A DNA stretch of 64,000 nt from Nocardia bhagyanarayanae (GCF_006716565.1 NZ_VFPG01000001.1:3782001-3846000); one strand, 5' to 3'. Counted from the stretch's first letter, positions 17,180 through 27,068 are shown. The notes: generated by a model from the letters alone, not told the origin. Numbers and translations: made by a program.

Positions 17180-18427
17180 ATGACGCAGCGACACACAGCG
17201 GGCCGAACGCTCCCGGCTTTCGCCGGGCTGTTCTTCTGTCTTCTGTTGGGACTCGGCGCGATTCCCGCCGCCCACGCCGACCCCGCCTACCACGGCTATC
17301 TGGACCTTCCGTCGGTCAACGGCGACGGTGAGTACGGCGGCGGACTGAATCCCGCACTGCCCCTGGACGAACCGACGTTGCGCGCGGCGCTGGACCAAGC
17401 GCGCGCCGACGGCATCGCGCCGGAACGCTATGCGACGCTGCTGCATCAGTACTGGCTCGTGGTGGCGACCGACAACGCCGCGATCGATCTGGCCGGGTGG
17501 GATCCGAGCCGGGGTGTGCGGGCCAACGAGCGCACCTTCAACCAGGTGTACGTCAACTATCTGCGGCTGACCACATCGCATCCGGAGTTCTACTGGGCGG
17601 GCCTGGCCGGGATCGCGGGTGGCTCGTTCGCTTCCGGTTTCTTCGACATGAGCGATGTCGGCGTCGTCCTCGACGTGCCCGGCATCCATCGACTCGGCAA
17701 CGCGGTCGCCGATCTACTGCGCGGAACCCCCGGGGAACTGGTCGGCGAACTGCCCGCCGACATCCGGTTGCTCGCCACCGAGGGCGCGCGGCTGTCCGCC
17801 GAGGACGTCGCCTGGTACCAGACCCGGCTGATGATCATGCAGAAGCACATCTTCACCGACCTCGTTCCGATGCACGAAGCCTTCGTCGCGCTCGGCATGC
17901 CGGGAATCGACGAGATGTACGCCGCCGGGATCATCGACGCGGACATCCGTGCCGCCTGGCAATCGATCACGACGGGCACCCGCGACGGCTACATCGACGC
18001 GCTGATCCGCATGACCGACCGGGAGCAGAACCGCGTCATCGCCGATCAGTGGGACGTCACCGCCGCGGGGCGCGACGGCATCGGCCGCGTGCTCACCTAC
18101 GTCAGCACCATCGCGGGCAAACCCGCGGTGCCCGGCGTGCGCGCGCCCGGCATCTTCGCCCCGGCCACCGTGCGCGCCGATCTCGGCGGCCGATCGATGG
18201 CGCTGCGCACCGCGCTGCCCGCCTTCAACTGGGCCGACCGGGAGGACCGCTGGACCTACATCATGGGCGACCTGGTGCCGCGCCACATCGACATGGAGTC
18301 CGACGCCGTCCTCGCCGCGGCCGTGCTCGGCGAGTCGTTCTGGCACAAGCTCGCCCGCGGGCGGCTCGTGCCGCGCCTGCCCGAACTGCTCGCCGATCTG
18401 ACCGCCCGGTGGCAACTAGTCGAGTGA
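17180..18427 (+). CDS. Secreted protein of unknown function
   Basis: I do not recognise this 415-residue protein. Residues 1-34 form a clear signal peptide (RR near the start, hydrophobic core, AHA before DPAYHGYL). The mature part is acidic to neutral, Trp/Tyr-rich and probably helical, with motifs such as RTFNQVYVNYLRL, HIFTDLVPMHEAFVALG and MGDLVPRHIDMESD but no catalytic signature I can name and no membrane segment. It sits between the SOS gene and nrdR, which are adjacent in corynebacteria, so it looks like an insertion into a conserved locus. Confidence 0.7.
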   Translation: MTQRHTAGRTLPAFAGLFFCLLLGLGAIPAAHADPAYHGYLDLPSVNGDGEYGGGLNPALPLDEPTLRAALDQARADGIAPERYATLLHQYWLVVATDNAAIDLAGWDPSRGVRANERTFNQVYVNYLRLTTSHPEFYWAGLAGIAGGSFASGFFDMSDVGVVLDVPGIHRLGNAVADLLRGTPGELVGELPADIRLLATEGARLSAEDVAWYQTRLMIMQKHIFTDLVPMHEAFVALGMPGIDEMYAAGIIDADIRAAWQSITTGTRDGYIDALIRMTDREQNRVIADQWDVTAAGRDGIGRVLTYVSTIAGKPAVPGVRAPGIFAPATVRADLGGRSMALRTALPAFNWADREDRWTYIMGDLVPRHIDMESDAVLAAAVLGESFWHKLARGRLVPRLPELLADLTARWQLVE

Positions 18428-18547
18428 TGCGGCCCGCCGGACGAAACGCCCGGTACCGGCACGGGTATCCTCGAAGAGCTATGGAGGTATACCGCGTGTC
18501 AATCGGGGTTTACCTTGTGCCGGGTACATCGACGAAGGATCTCTCGG

Positions 18548-19018
18548 ATGCATTGCCCGTACTGCCGACACCCTGACTCACGGGTGGTCGACTCGCGCGA
18601 GGCCGAGGAAGGCGCGGCCATCCGCCGTCGACGTTCCTGCCCGAACTGTGGGCGGCGTTTCACCACGGTCGAGACCGCCATCCTGTCCGTGGTCAAGCGC
18701 AGCGGCGTCACCGAACCGTTCAGCCGGGAGAAGGTCATCCGCGGCGTGCGGCGGGCATGCCAAGGCCGCGAGGTCGACGACGACGCCCTGAACCTGCTGG
18801 CCCAGCAGGTCGAGGACGCCGTGCGCGCGACGGGTTCGCCCGAGGTGCCCAGCCACGAGGTCGGCCTGGCGATCCTCGGCCCGCTGCGCGACCTCGACGA
18901 GGTCGCCTATCTGCGCTTCGCCTCGGTCTACCGGTCCTTCACCTCCGCCGAGGACTTCGAACGCGAGATCCGGGAGATGCGCGAGGCGCGCGCCGCGGCG
19001 GGCGTCGCCGCCGACTGA
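18548..19018 (+). CDS. nrdR: Ribonucleotide reductase repressor NrdR
   Basis: NrdR senses ATP/dATP and represses nrd genes for dNTP synthesis. The 156-residue protein has an N-terminal zinc ribbon with cysteines 3, 6, 31 and 34 ([14 protein letters not shown]) and an ATP-cone domain from about residue 50 ([19 protein letters not shown]). The ATG at 18548 gives the universal MHCPYC start; an in-frame extension to 18515 is not supported. No neighbouring nrd gene is in the window. Confidence 0.97.
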   Translation: MHCPYCRHPDSRVVDSREAEEGAAIRRRRSCPNCGRRFTTVETAILSVVKRSGVTEPFSREKVIRGVRRACQGREVDDDALNLLAQQVEDAVRATGSPEVPSHEVGLAILGPLRDLDEVAYLRFASVYRSFTSAEDFEREIREMREARAAAGVAAD

Positions 19019-19031
19019 TCCGCTTCGACTC

Positions 19032-19065
19032 CGAGCCCGCCGGACAACGTGATCCGGCGGGCTCG
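19032..19065. terminator. Bidirectional terminator between nrdR and hrpA
   Basis: A perfect 13-base-pair stem (CGAGCCCGCCGGA / TCCGGCGGGCTCG) with an 8-base loop sits between the converging stops of nrdR (19018) and hrpA (19107). Confidence 0.8.
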
Positions 19066-19106
19066 CGGTCGCTCGGCGAAGGCCCGGCGAGCGTCCGCAC
19101 TGCCCG

Positions 19107-22100
19107 CTAACGGCGGATCGCGGCGATCGCTTTCTCGATCCGCTTGGCCGACACCGGATACGGCGTGCCGAGCTTCTGGGCGAACAGGCTGACCCGGAAT
19201 TCCTCGATCATCCACCAGATCTCGGTGACATCGGGCGCCTGCTTGCGTCCCTCGGGCAGTGCGGCGAGCAAACGGTCGTACGCGGCGAGGACGCGATCGA
19301 GCTCGGCCATGCCCTGCCGGTCGCGCACGGCGGAACCGGGCAACGATTCCAAACGGACCAGTGCGGCGCGCAGATAGCGGGGTAGGTCCCGCAGGCGCGC
19401 GCTGCCCCATTCGGAGACGAAGCCGGGGAAGACCAGATCGTCGAGCTGGTGGCGGACGTCCTCGGCGATGTCGCGCTCGGCGGCGCCGCCCAGCGCCGAG
19501 GTCACCCGGTGCGCCTCGGCCAGCACCGGCACCACCGCGCGGACGACGCGGGCGACCTCGGTCGCGAGCTTGGGACGGATCGCGGCGACGAGAGCCTCGA
19601 ATCGCTCCGGGCTGCGCACCGGACCGCCCGCGCCCGCGATCAGTTCGTCGGCGGCCGCCGCGCGGCAGTCCTCGACGAGCGCCTCCAGTGAACCGTACGG
19701 ATTCTGGCTCAGCGCAAGACGATCCGTGGGCGAGAGCCCGGCGGTGACGGTGCGCACCGAGGTCGGTATCGCGTGCAGGACAAGGGCGCGGGTGCCCGCC
19801 CGCATCGCGGCGGCCTGTTCGGCGGGCGAGCTGAGCACCCGCACCGCGACGCCCTCGCCTTCGGGCACCAGCGCCGGGTATCCGGTCACCGTCTGCCCGG
19901 CGACCTTGCGCCGCACCGTCGGCTCGACGGTGCCGAGGGATTCGGAGGTCCACACGGTGGCCGCGGCTCGCTCGGCGCCCGCGGTCGCGCGCGCCACGGA
20001 GGCCGAGACCTGCTCGGCGAGTTGGGTCTTCAACGCCGCAAGGCTCTTGCCCTTGGCCAGCACCCGGCCGCGGGTGTCGACCGCGGCGAAGGTCATGCGC
20101 AGGTGGTCGGGCAGCGCGGCGGGATCGAGATCGTTCGGCGTGATCGTCACCGAGCCGAGCCGGGACAGCTCCCTGGCCAGACCGGTGCGCAGCGGTTCGG
20201 CGCGCGGGGTGAGCGCCGCGAGCGCGGCGGCGGCGAAGTCCGGCGCGGGAACCACGCTGCGCCGCAACGACTTCGGCAGCGTCTTGATCAGCGCCGCGGC
20301 CAGCTCCTCGCGCATGCCGGGCACCAGCCAGTCGAAGCCGACGGCGCGCACGTGCGCCAACTGCTCGACCGGGATGCGCACGGTGACGCCGTCGTCCTCC
20401 TGGCCCGGCTCGAACTGATAGGTCAGCGGGAAGCTCAGCTCGCCCTGGCGCCACGCGTCGGGGAAGTCCGTCGGGTCCAGCGCCGCCGCGTTCTCGTTGA
20501 CCACCGTCGACTTCGAGAAGTCCAGCAGCGCGGGATCTTTCCGCTTCGCGGTGCGCCACCAGCTGTCGAAATGCCGCGCCGAGACCACGTCGGCGGGGAC
20601 GCGCTGGTCGTAGAACTCGAACAGCACCTCGTCGTCGACCAGGATGTCGCGTCGACGGGCTCGGTGCTCGAGGTCGGCCACGTCGTCGAGCAGCTCCCGG
20701 TTGCGATGGAAGAACTCGTGCTTGGTCTGCCACTCGCCCTGCACCAGCGCGTGCCGGAGGAAAAGCTCGCGGGATACCTCGGGGTCGATGCGGCCGTAGT
20801 CCACCGGTCGGCTCGTCACCAGCGGCACCCCGTACAGCGTGACCCGCTCGTACGCGCGCGCGGAGCCGCGCTTGGCCGACCAGTGCGGTTCGGAGTAGGT
20901 GCGCTTCACCAGGTCGCCCGCCAGGCGCTCGGCCCATTCGGGTTCCACCCTGGCCGCCATGCGGCCGAACAGCCGCGACGTCTCGACGAGCTCGGCGGCC
21001 ATCACCCAGCGCGGTGGCTTCTTCGCCAGCGACGAGCCGGGGAAGATCATGAACTTCGCGCCGCGCGCACCGAGGAACTCCCGGCTCTCCGCCTCGCGCA
21101 CGCCGATGTGCGAGAGCATGCCCGCCAGCAGCGATTGGTGAATCGCGGTGGAATCCCAAGGGAGACCGTCGCTTTCGAGTGCGACCTCCGGCGTCTTCGG
21201 CGTGCCGCGGCCCCCGCGCCGTCTGCGATTCGATCCCGCGGACTCGTCTGCCGTGCGACCCGTCGGCTCGGATTCGGTTGTGGCGGCGACGGTTCGCGAG
21301 CCACGTCCGTCGGTGGACCAGCCCAGTCCCTTGGTGATGGTGCGTAGCTGCCCGTGCAGGTCCTGCCACTCCCTGATCCGCAGGTAGTGCAGGAACTCCT
21401 CGCGGCACATCCGCCGGAACTGGTTGGACGACAGCGATTTGCGCTGCTCGGTCAGGTAGTCCCAGAGTCGCAGGTAGGCGAGGAAATCGGAGCCCTCGAC
21501 GACGAAACGCGCGTGCTTGGTGTCGGCGGCCTGCTGGAACTCCGCGGGCCGCTCACGGACGTCCTGGATCGACAGCGCCGCGACGATGATCAACACCTCG
21601 GCCAGGCAGCCGTTGCCGTTGGCCTGCACCAGCATCCGGGCCATGCGCGGATCGACCGGCAGCTGCGCCATCTCGTGACCGACCGGTGTGAGCGCCAACG
21701 CGGCGTCGGGACCCGCCGCGCCGCGGGCCAGCGCGCCCAGTTCCTCCAGCAGCGCGATGCCGTCGCGGATCGCGCGCTTGTCCGGCGCCTCGACGAACGG
21801 GAAGTTCTCGATGTCGCCGAGCCCGAGCGCGGTCATCTGGAGGATGACGGCGGCCAGGTTGGTGCGCAGGATCTCCGGTTCGGTGAACGCGGGCCGCGAT
21901 TCGAAATCGTCCTCGGCGTACAGCCGGATGGCGATGCCGTCCGCGACGCGGCCGCAGCGCCCGGACCGCTGCCGCGCCGAGGCCTGCGAGACCGGTTCGA
22001 TCGGCAGCCGCTGCACTTTGGTGCGCATCGAATAGCGGGAGATGCGGGCGGTGCCGGGGTCGATCACGTAGCGGATGCCGGGCACGGTCAGCGAGGTCTC

Positions 22101-23174
22101 CGCGACATTGGTCGCCAGCACCACGCGGCGGCCGGTGTGCGGCGCGAAGACACGATGCTGCTCGGCGGTGGACAGTCGCGCGTACAGCGGCAGGATCTCG
22201 GTGCGCGGCAGCTTCAGGTCGCGCAGCGCGTCGGCGGTGTCGCGGATCTCGCGTTCGCCGGAGAGGAAGACCAGCACGTCACCGTCGCCCTCGGCGAACA
22301 GTTCGCGCACCGCGTCGCCGATCGCGTCGACGGGGTCGCGGTCCACCACGCGGGTGTCCTCGTCGTCCTCGTCGGCGGCGGGAAGTTCCAGGCTCAGCGG
22401 CCGGTACCGGATCTCGACCGGGTAGGACCGGCCCGACACCTCGACAATCGGTGCGGGCGTGCCCTTCTCGTCGGCGAAGTGCTTGGCGAACAGCTCCGGA
22501 TCAATGGTCGCCGAGGTGATGATCACCTTCAGGTCGGGGCGGCGCGGCAGCAGCTGCTTGAGGTAGCCGAGCAGGAAATCGATGTTGAGGCTGCGCTCGT
22601 GCGCCTCGTCGATGATGATCGTGTCGTAGCGGCGCAGCAGGCGGTCGCGCTGGATCTCGGCGAGCAGGATGCCGTCGGTGATCAGCTTGACCAGGGTGCG
22701 CTCGGAGGCCTGATCGGTGAACCGCACGGTGTAGCCGATGACGTCACCTAGTTCGGTGTCCAGCTCCTCGGCGATGCGTTCGGCGACGGTGCGCGCGGCC
22801 AGCCTGCGCGGCTGGGTGTGCCCGATCGCGCCGCGAATTCCGCGTCCCAGCTCCAGGCAGATCTTCGGGATCTGCGTCGTCTTGCCGGAGCCGGTCTCGC
22901 CCGCGACGATCACCACCTGATTGGCGGCGATGGCCTCGGCGATGTCGGCGCGACGGGCGGTGACGGGCAGCTGCTCCGGGTAGCGGATCCGCGGCACCGC
23001 CGCTCGGCGCGCTTCCACGCGCAGCTCGGCGGCGGTGATGTCGGCGGCGATCTCCTCGAGGTCCGTGCCGCGCGCCCGGTCCAGCCGACGCCGCAGCCGG
23101 TACTCGTCGCGGAGGGAGAGATTCGCCAGGCGGGTGCGGAGCTCGCGGGTTCCGGTATCAGCTGTCCTGGTCAT
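19107..23174 (-). CDS. hrpA: ATP-dependent RNA helicase HrpA
   Basis: HrpA is a DEAH-box RNA helicase implicated in mRNA processing and ribosome rescue. The 1355-residue protein has Walker A GETGSGKTT (92-100), DEAH (189-192), SAT at about 223, a helicase C domain with QRSGRCGR, the helicase-associated HA2 region and the long DUF3418 C-terminal domain. The ATG at 23174 begins the normal MTRT...LRTRL region; in-frame extension to 24617 reads antisense to the aminotransferase gene. A Lys/Arg-rich insertion around residues 620-670 (ESEPTGRTADES, NRRRRGGRG) is low complexity and poorly conserved in kind. Confidence 0.95.
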   Translation of the reverse strand: MTRTADTGTRELRTRLANLSLRDEYRLRRRLDRARGTDLEEIAADITAAELRVEARRAAVPRIRYPEQLPVTARRADIAEAIAANQVVIVAGETGSGKTTQIPKICLELGRGIRGAIGHTQPRRLAARTVAERIAEELDTELGDVIGYTVRFTDQASERTLVKLITDGILLAEIQRDRLLRRYDTIIIDEAHERSLNIDFLLGYLKQLLPRRPDLKVIITSATIDPELFAKHFADEKGTPAPIVEVSGRSYPVEIRYRPLSLELPAADEDDEDTRVVDRDPVDAIGDAVRELFAEGDGDVLVFLSGEREIRDTADALRDLKLPRTEILPLYARLSTAEQHRVFAPHTGRRVVLATNVAETSLTVPGIRYVIDPGTARISRYSMRTKVQRLPIEPVSQASARQRSGRCGRVADGIAIRLYAEDDFESRPAFTEPEILRTNLAAVILQMTALGLGDIENFPFVEAPDKRAIRDGIALLEELGALARGAAGPDAALALTPVGHEMAQLPVDPRMARMLVQANGNGCLAEVLIIVAALSIQDVRERPAEFQQAADTKHARFVVEGSDFLAYLRLWDYLTEQRKSLSSNQFRRMCREEFLHYLRIREWQDLHGQLRTITKGLGWSTDGRGSRTVAATTESEPTGRTADESAGSNRRRRGGRGTPKTPEVALESDGLPWDSTAIHQSLLAGMLSHIGVREAESREFLGARGAKFMIFPGSSLAKKPPRWVMAAELVETSRLFGRMAARVEPEWAERLAGDLVKRTYSEPHWSAKRGSARAYERVTLYGVPLVTSRPVDYGRIDPEVSRELFLRHALVQGEWQTKHEFFHRNRELLDDVADLEHRARRRDILVDDEVLFEFYDQRVPADVVSARHFDSWWRTAKRKDPALLDFSKSTVVNENAAALDPTDFPDAWRQGELSFPLTYQFEPGQEDDGVTVRIPVEQLAHVRAVGFDWLVPGMREELAAALIKTLPKSLRRSVVPAPDFAAAALAALTPRAEPLRTGLARELSRLGSVTITPNDLDPAALPDHLRMTFAAVDTRGRVLAKGKSLAALKTQLAEQVSASVARATAGAERAAATVWTSESLGTVEPTVRRKVAGQTVTGYPALVPEGEGVAVRVLSSPAEQAAAMRAGTRALVLHAIPTSVRTVTAGLSPTDRLALSQNPYGSLEALVEDCRAAAADELIAGAGGPVRSPERFEALVAAIRPKLATEVARVVRAVVPVLAEAHRVTSALGGAAERDIAEDVRHQLDDLVFPGFVSEWGSARLRDLPRYLRAALVRLESLPGSAVRDRQGMAELDRVLAAYDRLLAALPEGRKQAPDVTEIWWMIEEFRVSLFAQKLGTPYPVSAKRIEKAIAAIRR

Positions 23175-23532
23175 TGCGTCGTCCAGCCTACCGGGCCGGG
23201 CCTCACCGCCCGCCGCTGCCGGGCCGCCACGGGCGCCCGCACCGATAGCCGAACGTATGCCGACGGTGTCGAATCGGCGGGTCGCTGGTGCCGAGGTATG
23301 CGAAGATCGGCCCATGGACGCGGGCTCGGACGCGGCGCTGGTGGTGCGAGGACGCGGTGTTGCCTTCGGTGTACTCGGCGTCGCCGCGGTAGGTGGGTGC
23401 TCCCAGCGATCGCGTCGCCCATGCCCCGCGGTCCGGGCATGGGCTCCGGTGGCGGAGGTCTCGGTTGTCCGGTGCGGGTGAGCCGCGTCGCGGTCGGTTC
23501 GATTCCGGCTTCGCTGAGGTAAAGGTGGTGAC
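23175..23532. other. Intergenic stretch without a supported gene
   Basis: About 360 bases between hrpA and the aminotransferase leader. Open frames here are antisense to hrpA or lack ribosome sites. It must hold the promoters of hrpA (leftward) and of the aminotransferase unit (rightward), but I see no clear -10/-35 pair or operator. Confidence 0.5.
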
Positions 23533-23613
23533 ATGAGCGAACGTAGTGAGCGAATCATGTGCCAGTGCGCCCCGCGCATGCCGGAGCCGAGCGCCGGCGA
23601 GGCGAAGGCATGA
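23533..23613 (+). CDS. 26-residue leader peptide overlapping the aminotransferase start
   Basis: A short frame, MSERSERIMCQC...GEAKA, begins at an ATG with AAAGGTGG about 4 bases upstream and stops at TGA overlapping the aminotransferase ATG by four bases (ATGA). Such an overlap suggests translational coupling. The first bases, ATGAGCGAACGTAGTGAGCG, are partly self-complementary and look like a dispersed nocardial repeat, so the frame may be a repeat by-product. Function is unknown. Confidence 0.4.
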   Translation: MSERSERIMCQCAPRMPEPSAGEAKA

Positions 23614-24833
23614 GCGCGTTGTGGCATGGATTCGCCGATATGGGCGCCGTCGAACGGGACGGCGCGTTCGTGATCGCGCGCGGCGAGGGCGCCTACGTCT
23701 ACGACCAGTCGGGCGCCCGATATCTCGACGCCACCGCCGGACTGTGGTTCGCCAACGTCGGGCACGGCCGCGCCGAGATCGCCGACGCCGTCGCCGCCCA
23801 GCTGCGCGAGATCGCGCACTACTCGAACTTCGGCGACCTCGCCGAAGCGCCCACCAGGGAACTCGCCGAGCGGCTCGCGACGATCGCGCCGGTGCCGGGC
23901 AGCAAGATCTTCTTCACCTCGGGTGGGTCGGACGCGATCGACACCGCCGCCAAACTGGCCAGGCGCTACTGGCACCAGGTGGGCAGGCCGGAGAAGACGA
24001 TCGTGGTGGGCCGGGAACGCGCGTATCACGGAATGCACGTGGCCGGAACGGCTTTGGCGGGACTGCCGCTCAACCGCGAGGGATACGGGGAGCTCATGCC
24101 CGACGCCCGCACCGTCGCCTGGGACGACGCCAAGGCGCTGCTCGCGCTGATCGAGGAGGTGGGCGCCGAACACATCGCCGCCTTCTTCTGTGAGCCGATC
24201 ATCGGCGCGGGCGGGGTGTATCTGCCGCCGGAGGGATACCTGAACGAGGTGCGCCGCATCTGCCACGACGCCGGGATCCTGTTCGTCACCGACGAGGTCG
24301 TCACCGGATTCGGGCGCATCGGCGGAAGCTGGTTCGCGTCCAGCCGCTTCGACCTGCGGCCCGACATCATGACCACCGCCAAGGGACTCACCAGCGGCTA
24401 CCTGCCGATGGGCGCGGTGTTCGTCGCGCCGGAACTGGCCGAGCCGTTCTTCGGCGGCGGCGTGTGGTGGCGGCACGGGTACACCTACGGCGGGCACGCC
24501 GCCTCGGCCGTCGCGGCGCTGGTCAACCTCGACATCATCGAACGCGAGAACCTGCTCGCCGAGGCGGCACGGCTGGAACGGACCTTGCACGAGAAGCTCG
24601 CGCCGTTGGCCGCGCATCCGCGGGTGGCGGAGGTGCGCAGCGGGCTCGGCGCGGTGGCGGCGGTGCAGCTGGCGGACCCGGCCGAAGCGCCCGCGTTCGT
24701 CAAAGAGCTACGCGCCCAGGGTGTTTCGAGCCGGGCCGCGGGCCAGGGCGCGATGCAGGTCTCGCCGCCGTTCGTGATGACCGACGCCCAGGTCGACGAG
24801 CTGGCCGCCGCGTTCACCCGCGCGCTCGGCTGA
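23610..24833 (+). CDS. Class III PLP-dependent aminotransferase
   Basis: The 407-residue protein belongs to the omega-aminotransferase (class III) family. Visible are FFTSGGSDAIDTAAKLAR (phosphate-binding turn), the PLP-contact Asp in FVTDEVVTGFGR, and the Schiff-base Lys258 in TTAKGLTSGY. The YTYGGHAAS block supports an amine or beta-amino acid substrate; relatives act on putrescine, beta-alanine or aromatic amines. The exact donor is not resolved. ATG at 23610 overlaps the stop of a 26-codon leader. It converges on a GNAT gene 9 bases away. Confidence 0.9.
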   Translation: MSALWHGFADMGAVERDGAFVIARGEGAYVYDQSGARYLDATAGLWFANVGHGRAEIADAVAAQLREIAHYSNFGDLAEAPTRELAERLATIAPVPGSKIFFTSGGSDAIDTAAKLARRYWHQVGRPEKTIVVGRERAYHGMHVAGTALAGLPLNREGYGELMPDARTVAWDDAKALLALIEEVGAEHIAAFFCEPIIGAGGVYLPPEGYLNEVRRICHDAGILFVTDEVVTGFGRIGGSWFASSRFDLRPDIMTTAKGLTSGYLPMGAVFVAPELAEPFFGGGVWWRHGYTYGGHAASAVAALVNLDIIERENLLAEAARLERTLHEKLAPLAAHPRVAEVRSGLGAVAAVQLADPAEAPAFVKELRAQGVSSRAAGQGAMQVSPPFVMTDAQVDELAAAFTRALG

Positions 24834-24842
24834 CCCTCCGGC

Positions 24843-25331
24843 TCACAGTGCCAGCGTCATGAACACGCTGTGCGGGTCTTCGGCGTAATCGGCGAAGGGC
24901 GGACAGAACGCGAACCCGTGGCGCGTGTAAAGGCGTTGGGCGGGAAGGTAATAGGGCGCGGCGCCGGTCTCCAGGCTGAGCCTGCGGTAGCCGCGGGCGC
25001 GCGCTTCGTCGACGATGTGTGTGAGCAGGGCGGTCGCGACGCCCCGACCCGTGTGCTCGGCGGCGGTCCGCATCGATTTGATCTCGCCGTGGCTGGCGTC
25101 GAGTTGTTTGAGCGCCCCGCAACCGAGAAGGTCCGAGCCCTCGCGCACGCTCCAGAAGGTGATGTCGGGATGGCGGAGCGCCGACAGGTCCAGCGCGTGC
25201 ATGCTGTCGTCGGGCGAGTTGGCGCGCATCTCGCTCAGGTGGGTGGCCAGCAGGGCGGCGATGTCGGAGCCGGTGAGGTCGTCGACGGTGATGCGCGGGG
25301 TGGTGCGCTGTTCTCCGGTACGGCTCGACAT
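24843..25331 (-). CDS. GNAT-family N-acetyltransferase
   Basis: About 162 residues with a GNAT acetyl-CoA fold: LLGCGALKQLDASHGEIKSMRT (strands 3-4), the pyrophosphate loop HTGRGVATALL and the C-terminal YYLPAQRLYTRHGFAFCPPF block. It resembles the PaiA/YhfO-like small acetyltransferases; substrate is unknown. The start is uncertain: ATGs at 25331, 25340 and 25343 and a GTG at 25382 are all in frame without a strong ribosome site. It is divergent from the FadD gene. Confidence 0.8.
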   Translation of the reverse strand: MSSRTGEQRTTPRITVDDLTGSDIAALLATHLSEMRANSPDDSMHALDLSALRHPDITFWSVREGSDLLGCGALKQLDASHGEIKSMRTAAEHTGRGVATALLTHIVDEARARGYRRLSLETGAAPYYLPAQRLYTRHGFAFCPPFADYAEDPHSVFMTLAL

Positions 25332-25430
25332 ACCGTCCATCATGGTCGTGGATCGGGCTCTCGACGGGACTGTGTGAGACACCTTACTGTGAGGGCACTC
25401 GCCCTCGCGTGCTTCAGCTCAGGTGGATCT

Positions 25431-27068
25431 ATGAACCGTGTCAACACCCTCGGCTCCGTCGCGGTCGCCGCGGCCCGCCGCGTCGCCGACGAGACCTACT
25501 ACGCGAGCCTCGCGGTGCGCGCCGGCCTGGCCACCCCGCAACGGCCGGATCGGCTGGCCCGCATGGGTTTCGCGGTGCTGCGCTCGGGCATGCTCGGCGG
25601 ACTGGTGACGGTGGCGGCGCTGCGGTACCGGCACCGGGCCGCGATCATCGACGAACTGGGCACGGTGAGCTTCCGCGAGCTCGACGAACGCACCACCGCG
25701 CTGGCCAACGCCTGGCGGGCGCGCGGTCTGCGCGACGGCGAGGGCGTCGCCGTGCTCGCGCGCAACCACCGCGGCTTCCACTACGCGGTGTTCGCCGCGG
25801 CCAAGTGCGGCGCCAAGATCATCCTGCTGAACACCGATTTCGCAGGCCCGCAGCTGCGCGAGGTGCTGGCGCGCGAAGGCGCCGACCTGCTGGTCTACGA
25901 CGACGAATTCGCGGGCGTGCTCGGCGATCTGCGCACACCGCGTGGGCGCTACCGCGCCTGGACCGACGCGCCCGCGGTCGACACGCTGGAGAACCTGATC
26001 GCGGGCGGCTCCAGGAAACCGCCGCGCCGACCGAGCACCGCGGCCCGGATCATCCTGCTGACCAGTGGCACCACCGGAACCCCGAAGGGCGCGCCGCGCC
26101 GGGAGCCGACGTCGCTGGCGCCGCTCGGCGCGATCCTCGGCCGGGTTCCGTTCCGGGCCGAAGAGATCACCGAATGTCCCGCGCCGCTGTTCCACACCCT
26201 CGGCTTCGCGCACGCCGTGATGGCCGTCGGTTTCGGTTCGACCCTGGTGATCCGGCGTCGCTTCGATCCGCAGGCGGTGCTCGACAGCCTGGACCGGCAT
26301 GGCGCCACCGCGATGATCGCGGTACCCGTGATGCTGCAACGGCTGGTCGATCTCGGGCCGCGCGCCCGTGCCGGACACGACTTCTCGCGGCTGCGGATCA
26401 TCTTCGTCGCGGGCTCGCAGTTGGGCGCCGAGCTGTGCGTGCGGGTCACCGAGGCGTTCGGTCCCGTGGTCTACAACGTCTACGGCTCCACGGAGGTGGC
26501 GTACGCGACCATCGCCACGCCCGCCGACCTGGCGGTCGAGCCGGGCTGCGTCGGCACCCCGGTACCGAGCACGACCGTCAAGATCTTCGACGAGAACGAC
26601 GCCGAGCTGCCGCAGGGCCGCACCGGACGCATCTTCGTCGGGAACAACTACCAGTTCGAGGGCTACACGGGCGGGGGAGACAAGGACCGCATCGGCTCGC
26701 TGATGTCCACCGGAGACGTCGGCCATTTCGACAGCGCCGGAAGGCTTTTCATCGACGGCCGGGACGACGACATGATCGTCTCCGGCGGCGAGAACGTCTT
26801 CCCCGGCGAAGTCGAGGAACTGCTCGCCGCCCACCCAGCGGTCGAGGAAGTCAGCGCCTTCGGCATCGACGACGACAGCTACGGCCAGCGTCTGCGCGCG
26901 GTCGTGGTGGTCCGCGCGGGCCACACTCTCACCGAAGACGAAGTCCGCGACCACGTCAAAACCCACCTGGCCCGCTTCAAGGTGCCGCGCGACGTTCTCT
27001 TCGTCGATCGACTCCCCAGAAACCCCACCGGCAAAGTCCTCAAACGCGTCCTGCGGGAGATGGGTTAG
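25431..27068 (+). CDS. Long-chain fatty-acid-CoA ligase (FadD12-like)
   Basis: A 545-residue adenylate-forming ligase: ATP loop LLTSGTTGTPKGAPR (about 205-219), VYNVYGSTEVA, STGDVGHFD, GRDDDMIVSGGENVFPGEVE and the A10 lysine in NPTGKVLKR. It lacks a signal peptide. Fatty acids are activated to acyl-CoA or acyl-AMP. The ATG at 25431 has AGGTGG upstream. It converges on an SDR gene with a four-base overlap of stops, and an AraC regulator lies beyond, a set resembling virS-mymA-type lipid clusters; this link is inferred. Confidence 0.9.
   Translation: MNRVNTLGSVAVAAARRVADETYYASLAVRAGLATPQRPDRLARMGFAVLRSGMLGGLVTVAALRYRHRAAIIDELGTVSFRELDERTTALANAWRARGLRDGEGVAVLARNHRGFHYAVFAAAKCGAKIILLNTDFAGPQLREVLAREGADLLVYDDEFAGVLGDLRTPRGRYRAWTDAPAVDTLENLIAGGSRKPPRRPSTAARIILLTSGTTGTPKGAPRREPTSLAPLGAILGRVPFRAEEITECPAPLFHTLGFAHAVMAVGFGSTLVIRRRFDPQAVLDSLDRHGATAMIAVPVMLQRLVDLGPRARAGHDFSRLRIIFVAGSQLGAELCVRVTEAFGPVVYNVYGSTEVAYATIATPADLAVEPGCVGTPVPSTTVKIFDENDAELPQGRTGRIFVGNNYQFEGYTGGGDKDRIGSLMSTGDVGHFDSAGRLFIDGRDDDMIVSGGENVFPGEVEELLAAHPAVEEVSAFGIDDDSYGQRLRAVVVVRAGHTLTEDEVRDHVKTHLARFKVPRDVLFVDRLPRNPTGKVLKRVLREMG

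Noticed and set aside
23035..23481. 148-residue rightward frame across the hrpA start
   Set aside because: Mostly antisense to hrpA, with skewed composition and no start signal.
23175..24617. Long in-frame extension of hrpA to 24617
   Set aside because: It reads antisense to the aminotransferase gene and lacks helicase-like sequence; the family start is at 23174.
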